Numbered from the stretch's first letter, positions 54,596-63,921 are shown. The stretch: DNA of 64,000 nt from Prorocentrum cordatum (GCA_963575745.1 CAUYUJ010021075.1:81140-145139), one strand, 5' to 3'. Made by a program: numbers and translations. Notes: generated by a model from the letters alone, not told the origin.

Positions 54596-55261
54596 TATGA
54601 AGTTCGTGTATTCCTTAAAGCCGTAACGTTTGTCATGGGGGGTCCACCTCGCCGTCCCCGCCAGAGTCGGTTACGAGGGTGGGGGTCAGCCCCTACGCAC
54701 CCCACCCAACCATCCACGCTCACCAGCAGACGGTGGGGTTCGGATGCTGTTGTGGTGGTCGCGCGCACGTTGCTGTGTTCGCAGACATGGTGGGCCATTC
54801 TGGTGCTCACAGACACTGGCGCTTGCACTGCGATGCCCACAGGCGTGTTGTGGCGCTGATAGCCTCTTACGTCGCGCGCACTCTCACCGTGGGCGGTCGC
54901 GGACAGATTGCGTCGATCGCAGGGTATTGTGGCCTTGGTTGATTCCAGCATGCCGTTGCTCATGCACACGGAGGTCGCAGGCTATTGCGGCATCGGCGCG
55001 GTCTGGTTTCCCTCGCAGTCTGGCGGTTGCAAGTAGGGACGAGGAGGAGAGGGAGGAGTAGGCGGAGGAGAAAAGAGGGAACACTAATGTTATCAGCGGC
55101 TGGTGCAGGCAGGCTGTCGGTATGTGATGGGTAAAGGCCCGCGGTCGTGGCGTTTACAGGCACGGCGCGGTGGCCGCCACCTCTTGTGGTGCTCACAGGC
55201 ATGTTGTGTTGGTCGCAAAGCGTCTGTGCTGATGGAAGGGGGTGAATCTGCCGAGCATACG
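54596..55261. other. intronic stretch with short diverged repeats
   Basis: TGTGTTCGCAGACATG, GGTGCTCACAGACA and GGTGCTCACAGGCATG words recur. No exon recognised. Confidence 0.35.
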
Positions 55262-55263
55262 CG

Positions 55264-55354
<91 letters not shown>

Positions 55355-55525
55355 ATTGTTGCTGTTGCTGTTGCTGTTGCTGTTGTTGCTGTTGTTTTTG
55401 TTGTTGCTGTTGTTGCTGTTGTTGCTGTTGTTGCTGTTGTTGCTGTTGTTGCTGTTGCTGTTGTTGTTGTTGATGTTGTTGTTGGTGGTGTTGTTATTGT
55501 TGTGGTGGTGGTTGGTGTTGTTTTA
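55262..55525. repeat. TTG trinucleotide tract
   Basis: (TTG)n, pure for about 90 bp, then with GCTGTTGCTG interruptions. The Val/Leu frames are artefacts. Confidence 0.95.
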
Positions 55526-55839
55526 GGTCTCATGCGCATTGTGTTTCTAGGTGCGTCGTTGGTCTCGCAGGCGAACTATGGAAGGGTGCGGAACCGACAG
55601 ACTAATGTGCCCAGAGCAAGGACACGTATTTCTATGATTTCCTTGGCAAAAAGGGTTTTGACTTGTGTCGCCGGGCTCTCTGCCACGCAGCCGCGCGCTT
55701 GGCGCTCTTGCGCACCTCCGGCACGCCCGCGAGGGACTTCACGCTCTGAGTGGCTCCCGCCTCTGTGACCCTCTTCCCCTGCGTCGTCCTCCGCTCTCCT
55801 CTGCCTCACGTCGTTCCCGGCGCGCCCCGCCCGTCCCTG
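55526..55839. other. intronic stretch without recognised gene
   Basis: Nothing recognised. Confidence 0.3.
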
Positions 55840-56040
55840 CCCATTGGATGCTGGAGCCTTCCAGCCGTGGCCGACGAGATCGGTCCCTATACCGATTTTG
55901 CTTACAATGTCGGTAGCGGTCGCGACCGAGTTGCGTCAACGTCGGCCGGGACCGATCGGTCGCGACCGACGTGGAGTGCCGATCGGTCGCTACCGATCGC
56001 GGCCGGCCAGAAATCGGTATCCAATGATCTGGGGCAGCCC
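55840..56040. mobile_element. family L foldback element, copy 3
   Basis: CATTGGATGCTGGAGCCTTC on the left, AATCGGTATCCAATGATCTG on the right. GGTCGCGACCGA words fill the interior. Confidence 0.85.
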
Positions 56041-56194
56041 GACCGGCGCCTGCACCAGCTTCGATCCGCTTGCGCCCGCTGAGTCCAAACAGTGCTTCGC
56101 GGGGCTGAGCCTCCCCAGGCCTTCCACGGCCCCAGGGCTGTCAGGCAGAGGCCCAGGATGACAAGCCTGTCCTGGGGAAGGCCCCTTGGGTCCA

Positions 56195-56400
56195 GGCCTA
56201 CAAGCCGTACCAAACAATGTTCTAAGAACCTTTTGTGGTTTCCACGAAATGTTCTTAGAGCATTTCTGGCGGAGTCTGTTTTGTTTTAATACATCGGGTA
56301 TATGGTAGAAGAACATTGATTTTGTTATTCGAACCTTTTTGGGTCCTAAGAACATTTCGTTGTAGGACTATAGGAATGCCGGGACGGTCGGTCCCGCGCT
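56195..56400. mobile_element. family M repeat, copy 2
   Basis: CCACGAAATGTTCTTAGAGC faces CTAAGAACATTTCGTTG. It ends GGGACGGTCGGTCCC like 36940-37140. Family B copy 6 follows at once. Confidence 0.75.
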
Positions 56401-56402
56401 TA

Positions 56403-56568
56403 CAGTGGAGACTCATGCCAAGAAACACTTTGCTTGCCTCCAGGGTGCTTGGGTTTCGATGGTTTTGCGATGGAGGGCGCGACGTGCCCACACCAAAAAC
56501 CAATGGACGCCATGGGGTCTCGGGGTTGGGTTTCTTGCGGAAGGTTTCCTGTGGAATGGTTTCCACTG
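56403..56568. mobile_element. family B MITE, copy 6
   Basis: CAGTGGAGACTCATGCCAAG to TGGTTTCCACTG. Confidence 0.87.
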
Positions 56569-56757
56569 CACATCAGGACCCGTTTCCTTCATGGCATTCA
56601 AGGTTTGTGCCCTTGGATGTGCCAGCCTTCATTATTCTGGCACTCTTGGGCCCTGCCTTGCGGCGGCGCAGCAGAATTGCTAGGCCGTCCAGTCTCGGGA
56701 GACGCGGATGGTGTGTCGTGCAGCGGAGAGACAAAGCAGAAGGGAACATCGCAGCCC

Positions 56758-56935
56758 GTCCATCACCACCCACCAAACCATCCCGACCCAAGTCGAATGC
56801 CCTATTCTGCCCTCCATTCCCAGGGGGGGGGGGAAGGCGTCGGGGAACATTGAAAAACCGCATGTGGAGCCCGTACTCCCCCAACCCGAAGTTTGGGTCT
56901 TCGGGTTGGGTTAGAGTGGTCTGGTAGGTAGTGCA
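56758..56935. mobile_element. family Q inverted-repeat element, copy 2
   Basis: CACCACCCACCAAACCATCC and GGTTAGAGTGGTCTGGTAGG form the ends. ACCCGAAGTTTGGGTCTTCG makes a small inner hairpin. Confidence 0.75.
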
Positions 56936-57137
56936 GAGGTGCTCACGGAATGTGGCGGTGGACACACAGACCTTTTGCGGCCGGGATGGCGTTTCCACCG
57001 CGGTAGGCGTGAAGGGCCCCCATTTCAGGAGATCTTACTAGGGATTCCGAGGCGGATCCAACCGTGACGAGGGCGCCCCTGGAGTCCCAAAATTGCAGGA
57101 GGTCGCCCCACACCTCTGTAGTATTCGATCGACGATT

Positions 57138-57195
57138 GCGACCATCACGATGGCGACGACGACGACAACGACGACGACGGTGACGGCGACGGCGA

Positions 57196-57226
<31 letters not shown>

Positions 57227-57325
57227 AGTGTCGGCGGCGACGGTGTCGGCGGCGACGACGATGACGACGACGATCACAACGACGACGGCGGCGGCAGCGA
57301 TGGCGATCACGACGACGACGGCGGC
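57138..57325. repeat. GAC/GGC trinucleotide tract
   Basis: Interrupted ACG/GCG repeats with no stable frame signal. Confidence 0.92.
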
Positions 57326-57405
57326 ACCTTCCGGGGGGGTCCAGAGGTCCCCGCATGCTCTCCGAAGGTCCCCAAGGCCCCCCAAGAAAGCTCCCAGAAA
57401 CCCTC

Positions 57406-57536
57406 GCTTGGCATCGCTCGGACGTGTGCATTTTTCTCGGCGAGAACCATCGAGGACCATCCTGGACCATCGAGCAAAAGAATCACGCACGAAACCAAAA
57501 AATGCACGGGAAATTGACGTCCGAGCGACGGCAAGC
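57406..57536. mobile_element. family D MITE, copy 6 (best preserved)
   Basis: GCTTGGCATCGCTCGGACGT and ACGTCCGAGCGACGGCAAGC form a near-perfect inverted repeat 131 bp end to end. Confidence 0.9.
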
Positions 57537-57675
57537 TCGCGACGGCGCCGGCGACGGCGGCGCGCCAGGCAGGGCTTTCCGAAGGCGTTTGCGGCGACGG
57601 CGGCGGCGACGACGACGGCGACGACGACCGCCACGGCAACGACGGCAGCGGCGGCGCCGGCTGCGCGCCAGGCAG

Positions 57676-57744
57676 GGCCTCGTCGGCGCCGTCTGCGGCG
57701 GCCTCGCGGGTGGGCTCGCCGGCGCCCTCACCACGCCCCTCGAT
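57676..57744 (+). CDS. mitochondrial carrier exon F (helix 5, repeat-3 signature)
   Basis: After GCGCGCCAGGCAG it reads GLVGAVCGGLAGGLAGAL then TTPLD. The glycine-rich helix and TTPLD are the odd-numbered helix and Px[D/E] motif of carrier repeat 3. The exon ends GAT, followed by GC (57745) as donor in phase 0. Exon G then supplies VAKT, restoring TTPLDVAKT exactly. An upstream start at 57672 is also possible. A loose copy of its 5' border sits at 57545-57597. Confidence 0.87.
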
Positions 57745-57894
57745 GCGGCTCCGCCCGCACTGCGTGCGCGCGCGCCGCCGTCGCCGAACTCGGCACGCTG
57801 TCTGCTGAGGGGCCCTCGGAGGCCCTTCGGCAGCCCATCGGCGGCCCTTGGCGAAGCCGTCGTCGTGGTTCTCTTCGTCGGGGGCCCGCGTGTC

Positions 57895-57985
57895 CTCCTC
57901 CGTCCGTCCTCCGTCCTCCTCCTCCGTCCTCCTCCTCCTCCGCCTCCTCCTCCTCCTCCTCCTCGTCGTCCTCCTCCTCCGTCCC
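57895..57985. repeat. CTC pyrimidine tract
   Basis: (CTC)n with GTC interruptions. Confidence 0.9.
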
Positions 57986-58186
57986 CCACTCCCTTTCCCC
58001 CTTCCTGTCGCCGCGCGCGCGCGTGCGCGGCACAGAGTCGCCGGCGCCGTCGTCGCCCTCAGTCCCCCTCATGTGGCCTCAGAGGCCCATCTGTCGCCTC
58101 CCTCATCCTGTTTTGGGGTGTCTTGGGTTCCCTGGACACCCCCGCGCAGAGGCCTCCTCACCCGCCTCCTCTGCCCTTTCTTGGTA

Positions 58187-58362
58187 CAGTCACCCCGCGT
58201 AGCAAGGATGGGCGATGTTTCAAAGGGTACCCCCTGCATCCCTGCCTCCTCGGTCCATCCTTAGCCACTTTCGCTGGCCGCGCCCCGCTCGAAAAGCTTC
58301 GAAACGGCCTCCCGAGGTTCTTGCATTCTTGTCGTACATCCTCTTATGATACGGGTCCACTG
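58187..58362. mobile_element. family C MITE, copy 3
   Basis: CAGTCACCCCGCGTAGCAAG on the left, ATCCTCTTATGATACGGGTC then CACTG on the right, TA at both borders. Confidence 0.82.
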
Positions 58363-58494
58363 TACACTCGTGATTCAGCTGCCTGCGACAAGTCCCGCCA
58401 CCGTGCCAGCCCAGCATTCTGGCGGGCGGCTGTTCGAGGGGCCACGGGGGGCCGTCACACGTGACGCCTCGTGTCTCCAGGTTGGGGAGAGCCT

Positions 58495-58565
58495 TGATGA
58501 GACTGATGAGGATGATGATGATGATGAGTATGATGATGACGACGAGGAGGAGGAGGAGGACCAGT
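58495..58565. repeat. GAT/GAG tract
   Basis: (GAT)n then (GAG)n. The Asp/Glu frame is low complexity. Confidence 0.92.
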
Positions 58566-58569
58566 GTAA

Positions 58570-58910
58570 ACCCAACAATCCTAAACAAAGTTGCAGGAAG
58601 CCGTTCCTCCAAGCTCCCCCTTTCATAGGCCCCTGCAACGGTTTATTTCCATTGGGGGAGATACCTCGTTGGAAGACAACCGTTTGAAGACCCTGAAGAT
58701 TGCCAAAACATTACTGTCGGGATTCGAACGCCACGGATCAACCTGACTGTTCCGTCTTGAGGATCCTGAATCGTACCAGAACGCTTGTCTTGGGATTTCA
58801 ACACAGCGAATCAATTGAATTGTTGCACCCGCATGATCCTGAATCCTTACAAACACCGTTTCTGATCCGTTGATGATGGGAATCCGTGACTATCGTGCGC
58901 ATCTAATTGT
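58570..58910. other. intronic stretch without recognised gene
   Basis: GGATTCGAACGCC and TGAGGATCCTGAATCGTACC / GCATGATCCTGAATCCTTAC words repeat. No tRNA fold was found. Confidence 0.35.
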
Positions 58911-59235
58911 GTGAGCGAATGTGCGCAGCGCTAAGCCGAGAGCCACATATTGAAAAGGAACCGCCCTCAATCCGTGAAACCCTTGCGAACGTTTAAGACG
59001 AATGTGCGCCGTGCTAAACCGCGAGCCACATTTTGAAAACGGGTCGCCCTTATATGTGAAACCGTTGCAACTGTTTGTGAGACGAATGTGCGCCGCGCTC
59101 AGGCGAGAGTCATATTTTGAAAACGGGGCGCCCTCAATATGTGAAGCTCTTGAAGTCTTTAAAATGAATGCGCGCCGCGCTAAAGCGAGAGCCACATTTT
59201 GAAAACGACCCGCCCGCCATCTGCGGAACTGTTGC
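58911..59235. repeat. four tandem units of about 83 bp
   Basis: GAATGTGCGCCGCGCT and GAGCCACATTTTGAAAACG recur four times from 58911, 58994, 59076 and 59160. Confidence 0.88.
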
Positions 59236-59399
59236 TAAAGTGTAACGGATGGTGAGGATGTCCCAGGCACAACGCTTGGCCCGCCCTAAAAATTGCCCTC
59301 GGGGTGTGACAGGGAGAAGTCGTTCACAAGGACAAGGAATGGAGGAGGAGGAGCATGAGGAGGAGACGGAGGAGAACGAGGAAGGCCGTCATATGTGAC

Positions 59400-59577
59400 G
59401 CCTTTCGTCCTCATTCTTGAGGAGCTCCTGGGGCTGTCCTCCTTCCTATGGGGCAGTCTTGGGGGTCCCTTGGTGCCCTCCTGGGCCGTCGCGGGCCCCT
59501 GTCAGGCCGTGCTGTGGGCTCTCTTCGGCAGGATCTGGACCCCTCTTGGGGCCCTCTTGGGGGCCTATTGGGCTATC
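59400..59577. repeat. S4-type CTTGGGGGCC short-unit text
   Basis: CCTCTTGGGGCCCTCTTGGG-like units. The same text resumes at about 59830-59940. Confidence 0.6.
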
Positions 59578-59705
59578 TTGGTATCGCTCGGACGTGTGCA
59601 CTCTTTCCCGTCGGGGATTATTAAGGAGCATCCTGGAACATCTTGCGACAAGCAACGCACGAAACCGAAAACCGCACAGGGAATGGACGTCCGAGCGACG
59701 GGGAG
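59578..59705. mobile_element. family D MITE, copy 7
   Basis: TTGGTATCGCTCGGACGTG on the left, GGACGTCCGAGCGACGGGGA on the right. Very close to copy 1, including the GGGATTATnAAGGAGCATCC interior. Confidence 0.87.
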
Positions 59706-60082
59706 CTATCCCCTGAGCCGTCCTGAGCTGACGGAAGCCCGAACGGGTGAGAATCTGAAGATCAAGTCAGCATTTCGGGACTATCAGTGAGTTTGGTTCC
59801 TTCGGAAGTTGTTGGAGGTCCTCTCTTGTACCCCCTTTGGCCTGCTTGGAGGCATCTTCGGCCGTCTTCAGGCCAGCTTGGGCCGCCTTGGGGCTACCTT
59901 GGGCCGCCCTCGAGACATCCTGGGCCATCTTGTAAGCTCTGGACGTGGACCCACTGTGTTGTCAGCTCCCCCGAGGGCGCGAAGTTATTCGCGCTTCGCG
60001 GTCCTCGCTCCTTCTCCCCCCTCCTCCTCGTCCTCCTATTCTCCCTTTGGGGGGGCGGCGCGAGGGCGCGAAGTTATTCGCG

Positions 60083-60113
60083 CTTCGCGCTTCGCGCAGC
60101 GCGAAGCGCGAAG
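60083..60113. repeat. perfect GC hairpin, 14-bp stem, 3-base loop
   Basis: CTTCGCGCTTCGCG and CGCGAAGCGCGAAG pair exactly around CAG. GCGCGAAGTTATTCGCGCTT also occurs just upstream at 59979 and 60065. Confidence 0.85.
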
Positions 60114-60269
60114 TTGGGAGCCCTAGGTTGTGTCGGGTGGTCATGGCCTCGGGAGCGCGGACCCAGAACTTTGCACAACAGGCAGTGGCCTCGGGAGAGG
60201 AAGGGGTGCGTGCTCCTGCCTGCAGTGTGAGGGATGGTCCACCAGGAGGATTTAAGAGGCCCTGTCAGA

Positions 60270-60469
60270 CTCGGTGGCGAGCCCAGGGGGGAGTGCAGAG
60301 GGGGCGGGCCTTCTCAGAATGCTCGGAAGGCCTCCTGCCTTCTGAGAGGTATTCTGAGCGTTCTCCGAAGACACAGGATACCTCTCAAAAGGCCAGCGGG
60401 CTTCTGAAGAGCCCCGCCATTTTTGAGAAGGCTTGCCCCCTCGCACTTCCCCCCGGTCGCGCCGCCGAC
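60270..60469. mobile_element. family E foldback element, copy 6
   Basis: TCGGTGGCGAGCCCAGGGGG and CCCCGGTCGCGCCGCCGA border the arms GGGCGGGCCTTCTCAGAATG and TTTTTGAGAAGGCTTGCCCC. Confidence 0.8.
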
Positions 60470-60474
60470 AGACA

Positions 60475-61237
60475 GCACTTGGCATTCTACCACGCCTGAG
60501 CGTGGAAGGAGGGAAGGTGGCAAACTGCGTGCGTTCACGCACTCACGCACTCACAAAGACGCCAAGGGAAATAGATTCGCTCGCCTCAGGGGGGGGCAGG
60601 AGGGGAGGACGAGGAGAAGACAGGAGGAGGGTCTCCACGATCACGAGGACGGCGACGACGACAGTTGCTCTCAGGCGGGGCCCTGCTGTCAGAGTTCGTT
60701 TGATGTTTTTTGTGTTTGCGTTTGTTGGCCTTGTGAGGGCCTCCGGAGACTTCCATGGGGCCCCCCCCCTCCATTTGCTCCCGATCCCCGCTCGCTCGTC
60801 CCCTTCCTCCCTCCATTCCTCCTGCTCTTACCCCCTTCTCTTCCCTTCCCTCCTCCCCGCCCGCTCCCCTCTCTTTCGGTCCAGACCGCAGGGGGGGTAG
60901 GGAAAGGGGGGGGGTACGAAATCTGCTGCATTCAGCTGGTTTCAGCCCCACCGAGGGGCCCAGTCCCCGATACATGGCCGCCTCCGGCGCCAGGAGGCGC
61001 CGGGAAAATCAGCTACGTGAGCTGATTCTCAAACCCCCCTTTGCTATCCCCCCCGACTCGTCCGTCCCCCCTTCTCTTCCCCCGCCCCCTCCCTTGCCCC
61101 CCTGCCACCGCGCCCGCTCGCTCCCCCGCTCGTACAATCGCGCGCCAGCGCGCGTGGGAGGGGGAGGGGGAGGGCGAGGGGTGGCATCAGGACGCGAACT
61201 CAGGGAGGAGAGAGGGAGAGATGGGGAGGACGCCGCA
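60475..61237. other. intronic stretch, C-rich
   Basis: Text at 60905-60960 (GAAATCTGCTGCATTCAGCT) resembles 17300-17335. GGCGCCAGGAGGCGCCG at 60980 is a palindrome also seen in part at 17756. No exon recognised. Confidence 0.35.
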
Positions 61238-61256
61238 CAGAGAGAGAGAGAGAGAG

Positions 61257-61303
<47 letters not shown>

Positions 61304-61380
61304 ATAAAGAGAGAGAGAGAGAAAAGAGAGAGAGAGAGAGAGTTAGAGAAAGAGAAAGAGAGAGAGAGAGAGAGTAGAGC
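61238..61380. repeat. GA tract with a poly-A run of about 46 bases
   Basis: (AG)n, then A-run 61257-61303, then (GA)n. Confidence 0.95.
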
Positions 61381-61889
61381 GGCGAGGGGAGAGCGGGGAG
61401 AGCGGGGGAGTGTCGGAGAGTGCCGTCCGACATTTTACGCCTTCTCCACAGGATCCCTGCGCCTTTCACCCCCTCCTTTGCCATCACCGAGACCGGCAGC
61501 CAGCCAGATAATTTGCCTGAGATCTCCATCCAGTGGCAAGTACCGTTCGTATCCCACTTCCAAAAAAGAAACATCCCTCGTATTGTCTGCCTTAATCCCC
61601 ATCCGCCCTTTGCGAATGCATGCCCTGGGCGCTTGCTACCACGCATGCAGGTCCATGGATCGACGCGGCAAGGTCAGTTTAATTTCCCCATGTGCATCGT
61701 CGTTCGCAATTGTTGATCCTCCTCCCCTTGCCCCCACATCCCCTTGCGGTTTGGCTCGCCAACTGACATTTCCGCACCCTCTTCATCTCTCCATCTCAGA
61801 TGGGCAAGAGCTCATGCGAATGATATGGTCCAAGATGCCCGAGGTTTCCGTTTTTTCAACATATGTCCAAACGTTCCACACGGACCGTA
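61381..61889. other. intronic stretch without recognised gene
   Basis: Lower G+C than average. No exon or family recognised. Confidence 0.3.
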
Positions 61890-62074
61890 CAGTGAAGACC
61901 CATGCCAAGACACACCCTGCTTGCATCCAGGGTGCCCCGGTTTACTTTTTGTTGAGGGGGGTCGATGGTTCTGCTATGGACAGCGTGACGTTCTCACACC
62001 GAAAGTCAATGGACGTCCTAGGGTTTCAGGGGTAGGTTTCTTCTGGAAGGCTTCTTGCTGTTGAGTTCCTACTG
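61890..62074. mobile_element. family B MITE, copy 7
   Basis: CAGTGAAGACCCATGCCAAG to GTTCCTACTG, TA at both borders, with a short extra run TTTTTGTTGAGGGGGG inside. Confidence 0.85.
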
Positions 62075-62192
62075 TAGACACGCCGTTCGCTCCAATTTTG
62101 GGACATCCTGGAATGCACCTTGACCTAATGTTATCATGATGGCATCCTCGCCTTATCACCCCCCCCTGCGTGAGCGAGGATGACGGGGGAGC

Positions 62193-62325
62193 ATGAGGAG
62201 GGAAAATCACAGAGACGTCGATTCCCAGGAACAGATGGAACATACGGGAAGTAGAGGGGAAGGCGAACGTCCAGGAAATATTAGAAAGTACGGGTGATCT
62301 TGGGATTTGTGTCGGAGGGGCAGGA
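62193..62325. mobile_element. family H repeat, copy 5
   Basis: GTCGATTCCCAGGAAC, GAAGGCGAACGTCC and TTGGGATTTGTGTC match the family with small losses. Confidence 0.7.
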
Positions 62326-62329
62326 TTAT

Positions 62330-63040
62330 CAGGAACAGCGACAGCAGCACAGAGGGGAGTGGACAGGAGCAGGAGGTGCGGAAGCAGGAGGAATTGGAGG
62401 AGCAGGGCGATTATTGGGAGAATGGATGTGTGGGGACAGGAGCATGCGCGGAAGGAGCAATGCCAGGACAGCGGGGATGGGCAGCCACATCGAGGCCGGA
62501 TCGGCGGCAGGCAGGAGGGGGCGAGCGCGACCTTGGCGAGAGCACCCTCGAGAGCCGTGCGTGCTTGCGTTCGTGTATGCCTCTGTATGCGCGTGTCATT
62601 GCGTCTTCTTCCGCATGCGCTCGCGTAGCGCAGCCATCATTTTTTTTTTCTGCACGCGACTCGCCTTGCGTTGTGCGTTGTCCTCTGTCCACCCATCTGC
62701 AACGTCAGGTTGAATTGACGCGAACCATGCCCCGCTGTAGCTCTCGCTGCAGTGACGTCAACCGGCCGCTTGGGGAGAAAGTGTGCGTATTTTGCTTGTG
62801 TCCTCAAGCATCACATTGGTGCGATTCGTGTGGGCGCGCCCCGTGCATACTTGTCTCGCGGCTTGCGCCACACACGTTCGGCACTGGAGACCGTTCAGCA
62901 GTGCTTGATCGGTGTTTCGAAGGTGGAGATCCCGAGGAATAGGGCCGTGAGGATAGGAAGAGGGAAAGAGGCTTCCAGGCTGAACCTATGTGTTTCTATA
63001 TACGCACACACGTGTAGATGTGTATGGATATTGCTCTTGG
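62330..63040. other. intronic stretch; one Cys/His-rich frame
   Basis: A frame near 62780-62850 reads KVCVFCLCPQASHWCDSCG. It is suggestive of a metal-binding fold but short and without a family match. Confidence 0.25.
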
Positions 63041-63044
63041 CCTC

Positions 63045-63095
63045 TCCTGCTCCTCCTCCTCCTCCTCCTCCTACTACTCCTCCTCCTCCTTCGTC
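63045..63095. repeat. CTC tract
   Basis: About 50 bp of (CTC)n. Confidence 0.9.
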
Positions 63096-63587
63096 CTCTC
63101 AGGGCCCCACGCCTCAGGGCCCCAGCCGTGAGGCGCCGGGATGCCGGGTCGGGCCTCTGTCGCTTGCCCCATGCCGCGCGGGCCGGACGGAGTGCCGCTC
63201 CTTCCGGGCAGGCGCGTTCTTTGTCGGAGCGCCGTTGTCCTCGGTGCTCTCTTTAGTGAATCACGGAAGCGCCCGCTCATCTTGGATTGAACGTATATCG
63301 GCGAATATGTTTCACTAGGGCCACTTTGCGCCAGTTGCGCCCAGTCCCAGTAGCGCCGAGTAGCGTCCAAAGAACGCCTAATGCTGACCAGTAGCCCCCG
63401 CTGTGCGCCATATGAATTGCGTCAGCTGTGCGCGCCAGTGGGCGTTATCGGACGCGCCGTTGGGCGCCATGGGGAGCCACGAGCTTCCGCGAGGTGATCT
63501 CCAACTCTCCGCGAGCGGAGAGGGCGCGCGGCTAAAGCCGCCGCTCTCTGCTCCTCCCATTCTCTGCCCTCCCATTCTTTGCAGGGG

Positions 63588-63740
63588 CCAAGGGACACAC
63601 ATAAATAGACACAAATAACATGATTCCCCATATGTTCCCATATTTTCTGGGTTGTTGTCTTCCCCCCCACTTCCCATATGTTCCAATATTCTCTTGGGAA
63701 TCGACGATTAATTGAGTCTGTGTTTTTTGTCCCTCCTGCA
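63588..63740. mobile_element. family H repeat, copy 6 (reverse orientation)
   Basis: The reverse complement carries AATCGTCGATTCCCAAGAG and ATATGGGAAGTGGGGGGGAAG. It ends 50 bp before exon G. Confidence 0.82.
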
Positions 63741-63788
63741 ACATCCGCCATCGTGCACGCGCTCGCGCGGCCCCCCCCCCGGGCGGAG

Positions 63789-63818
63789 GTGGCGAAGACG
63801 CAGATCATGCTCTCCCCA
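63789..63818 (+). CDS. mitochondrial carrier exon G (after the repeat-3 signature)
   Basis: After GGGCGGAG it reads VAKTQIMLSP in phase 0. With TTPLD of exon F this gives TTPLDVAKTQIML, the complete third carrier signature, with Gln in place of the more usual Arg. The right boundary is unknown. The frame stays open past 63818 (AGAGRRGRQRW) until the GGA tract, but conservation is no longer evident. The remaining C-terminal exon(s) should lie beyond the window. Confidence 0.8.
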
Positions 63819-63921
63819 GCGGGCGCGGGCCGCCGAGGCCGCCAGCGCTGGCCTGCCAGCCGCGCCCCCGCCGTTATCGCGCCGCCGCCGCCGCCATCGC
63901 CCTGGCCGCGCCCAGGGCTCG

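Noticed and set aside
58720-58860. GGATTCGAACGCC as a tRNA T-arm
   Set aside because: No acceptor stem or anticodon arm could be placed at tRNA spacing around it.
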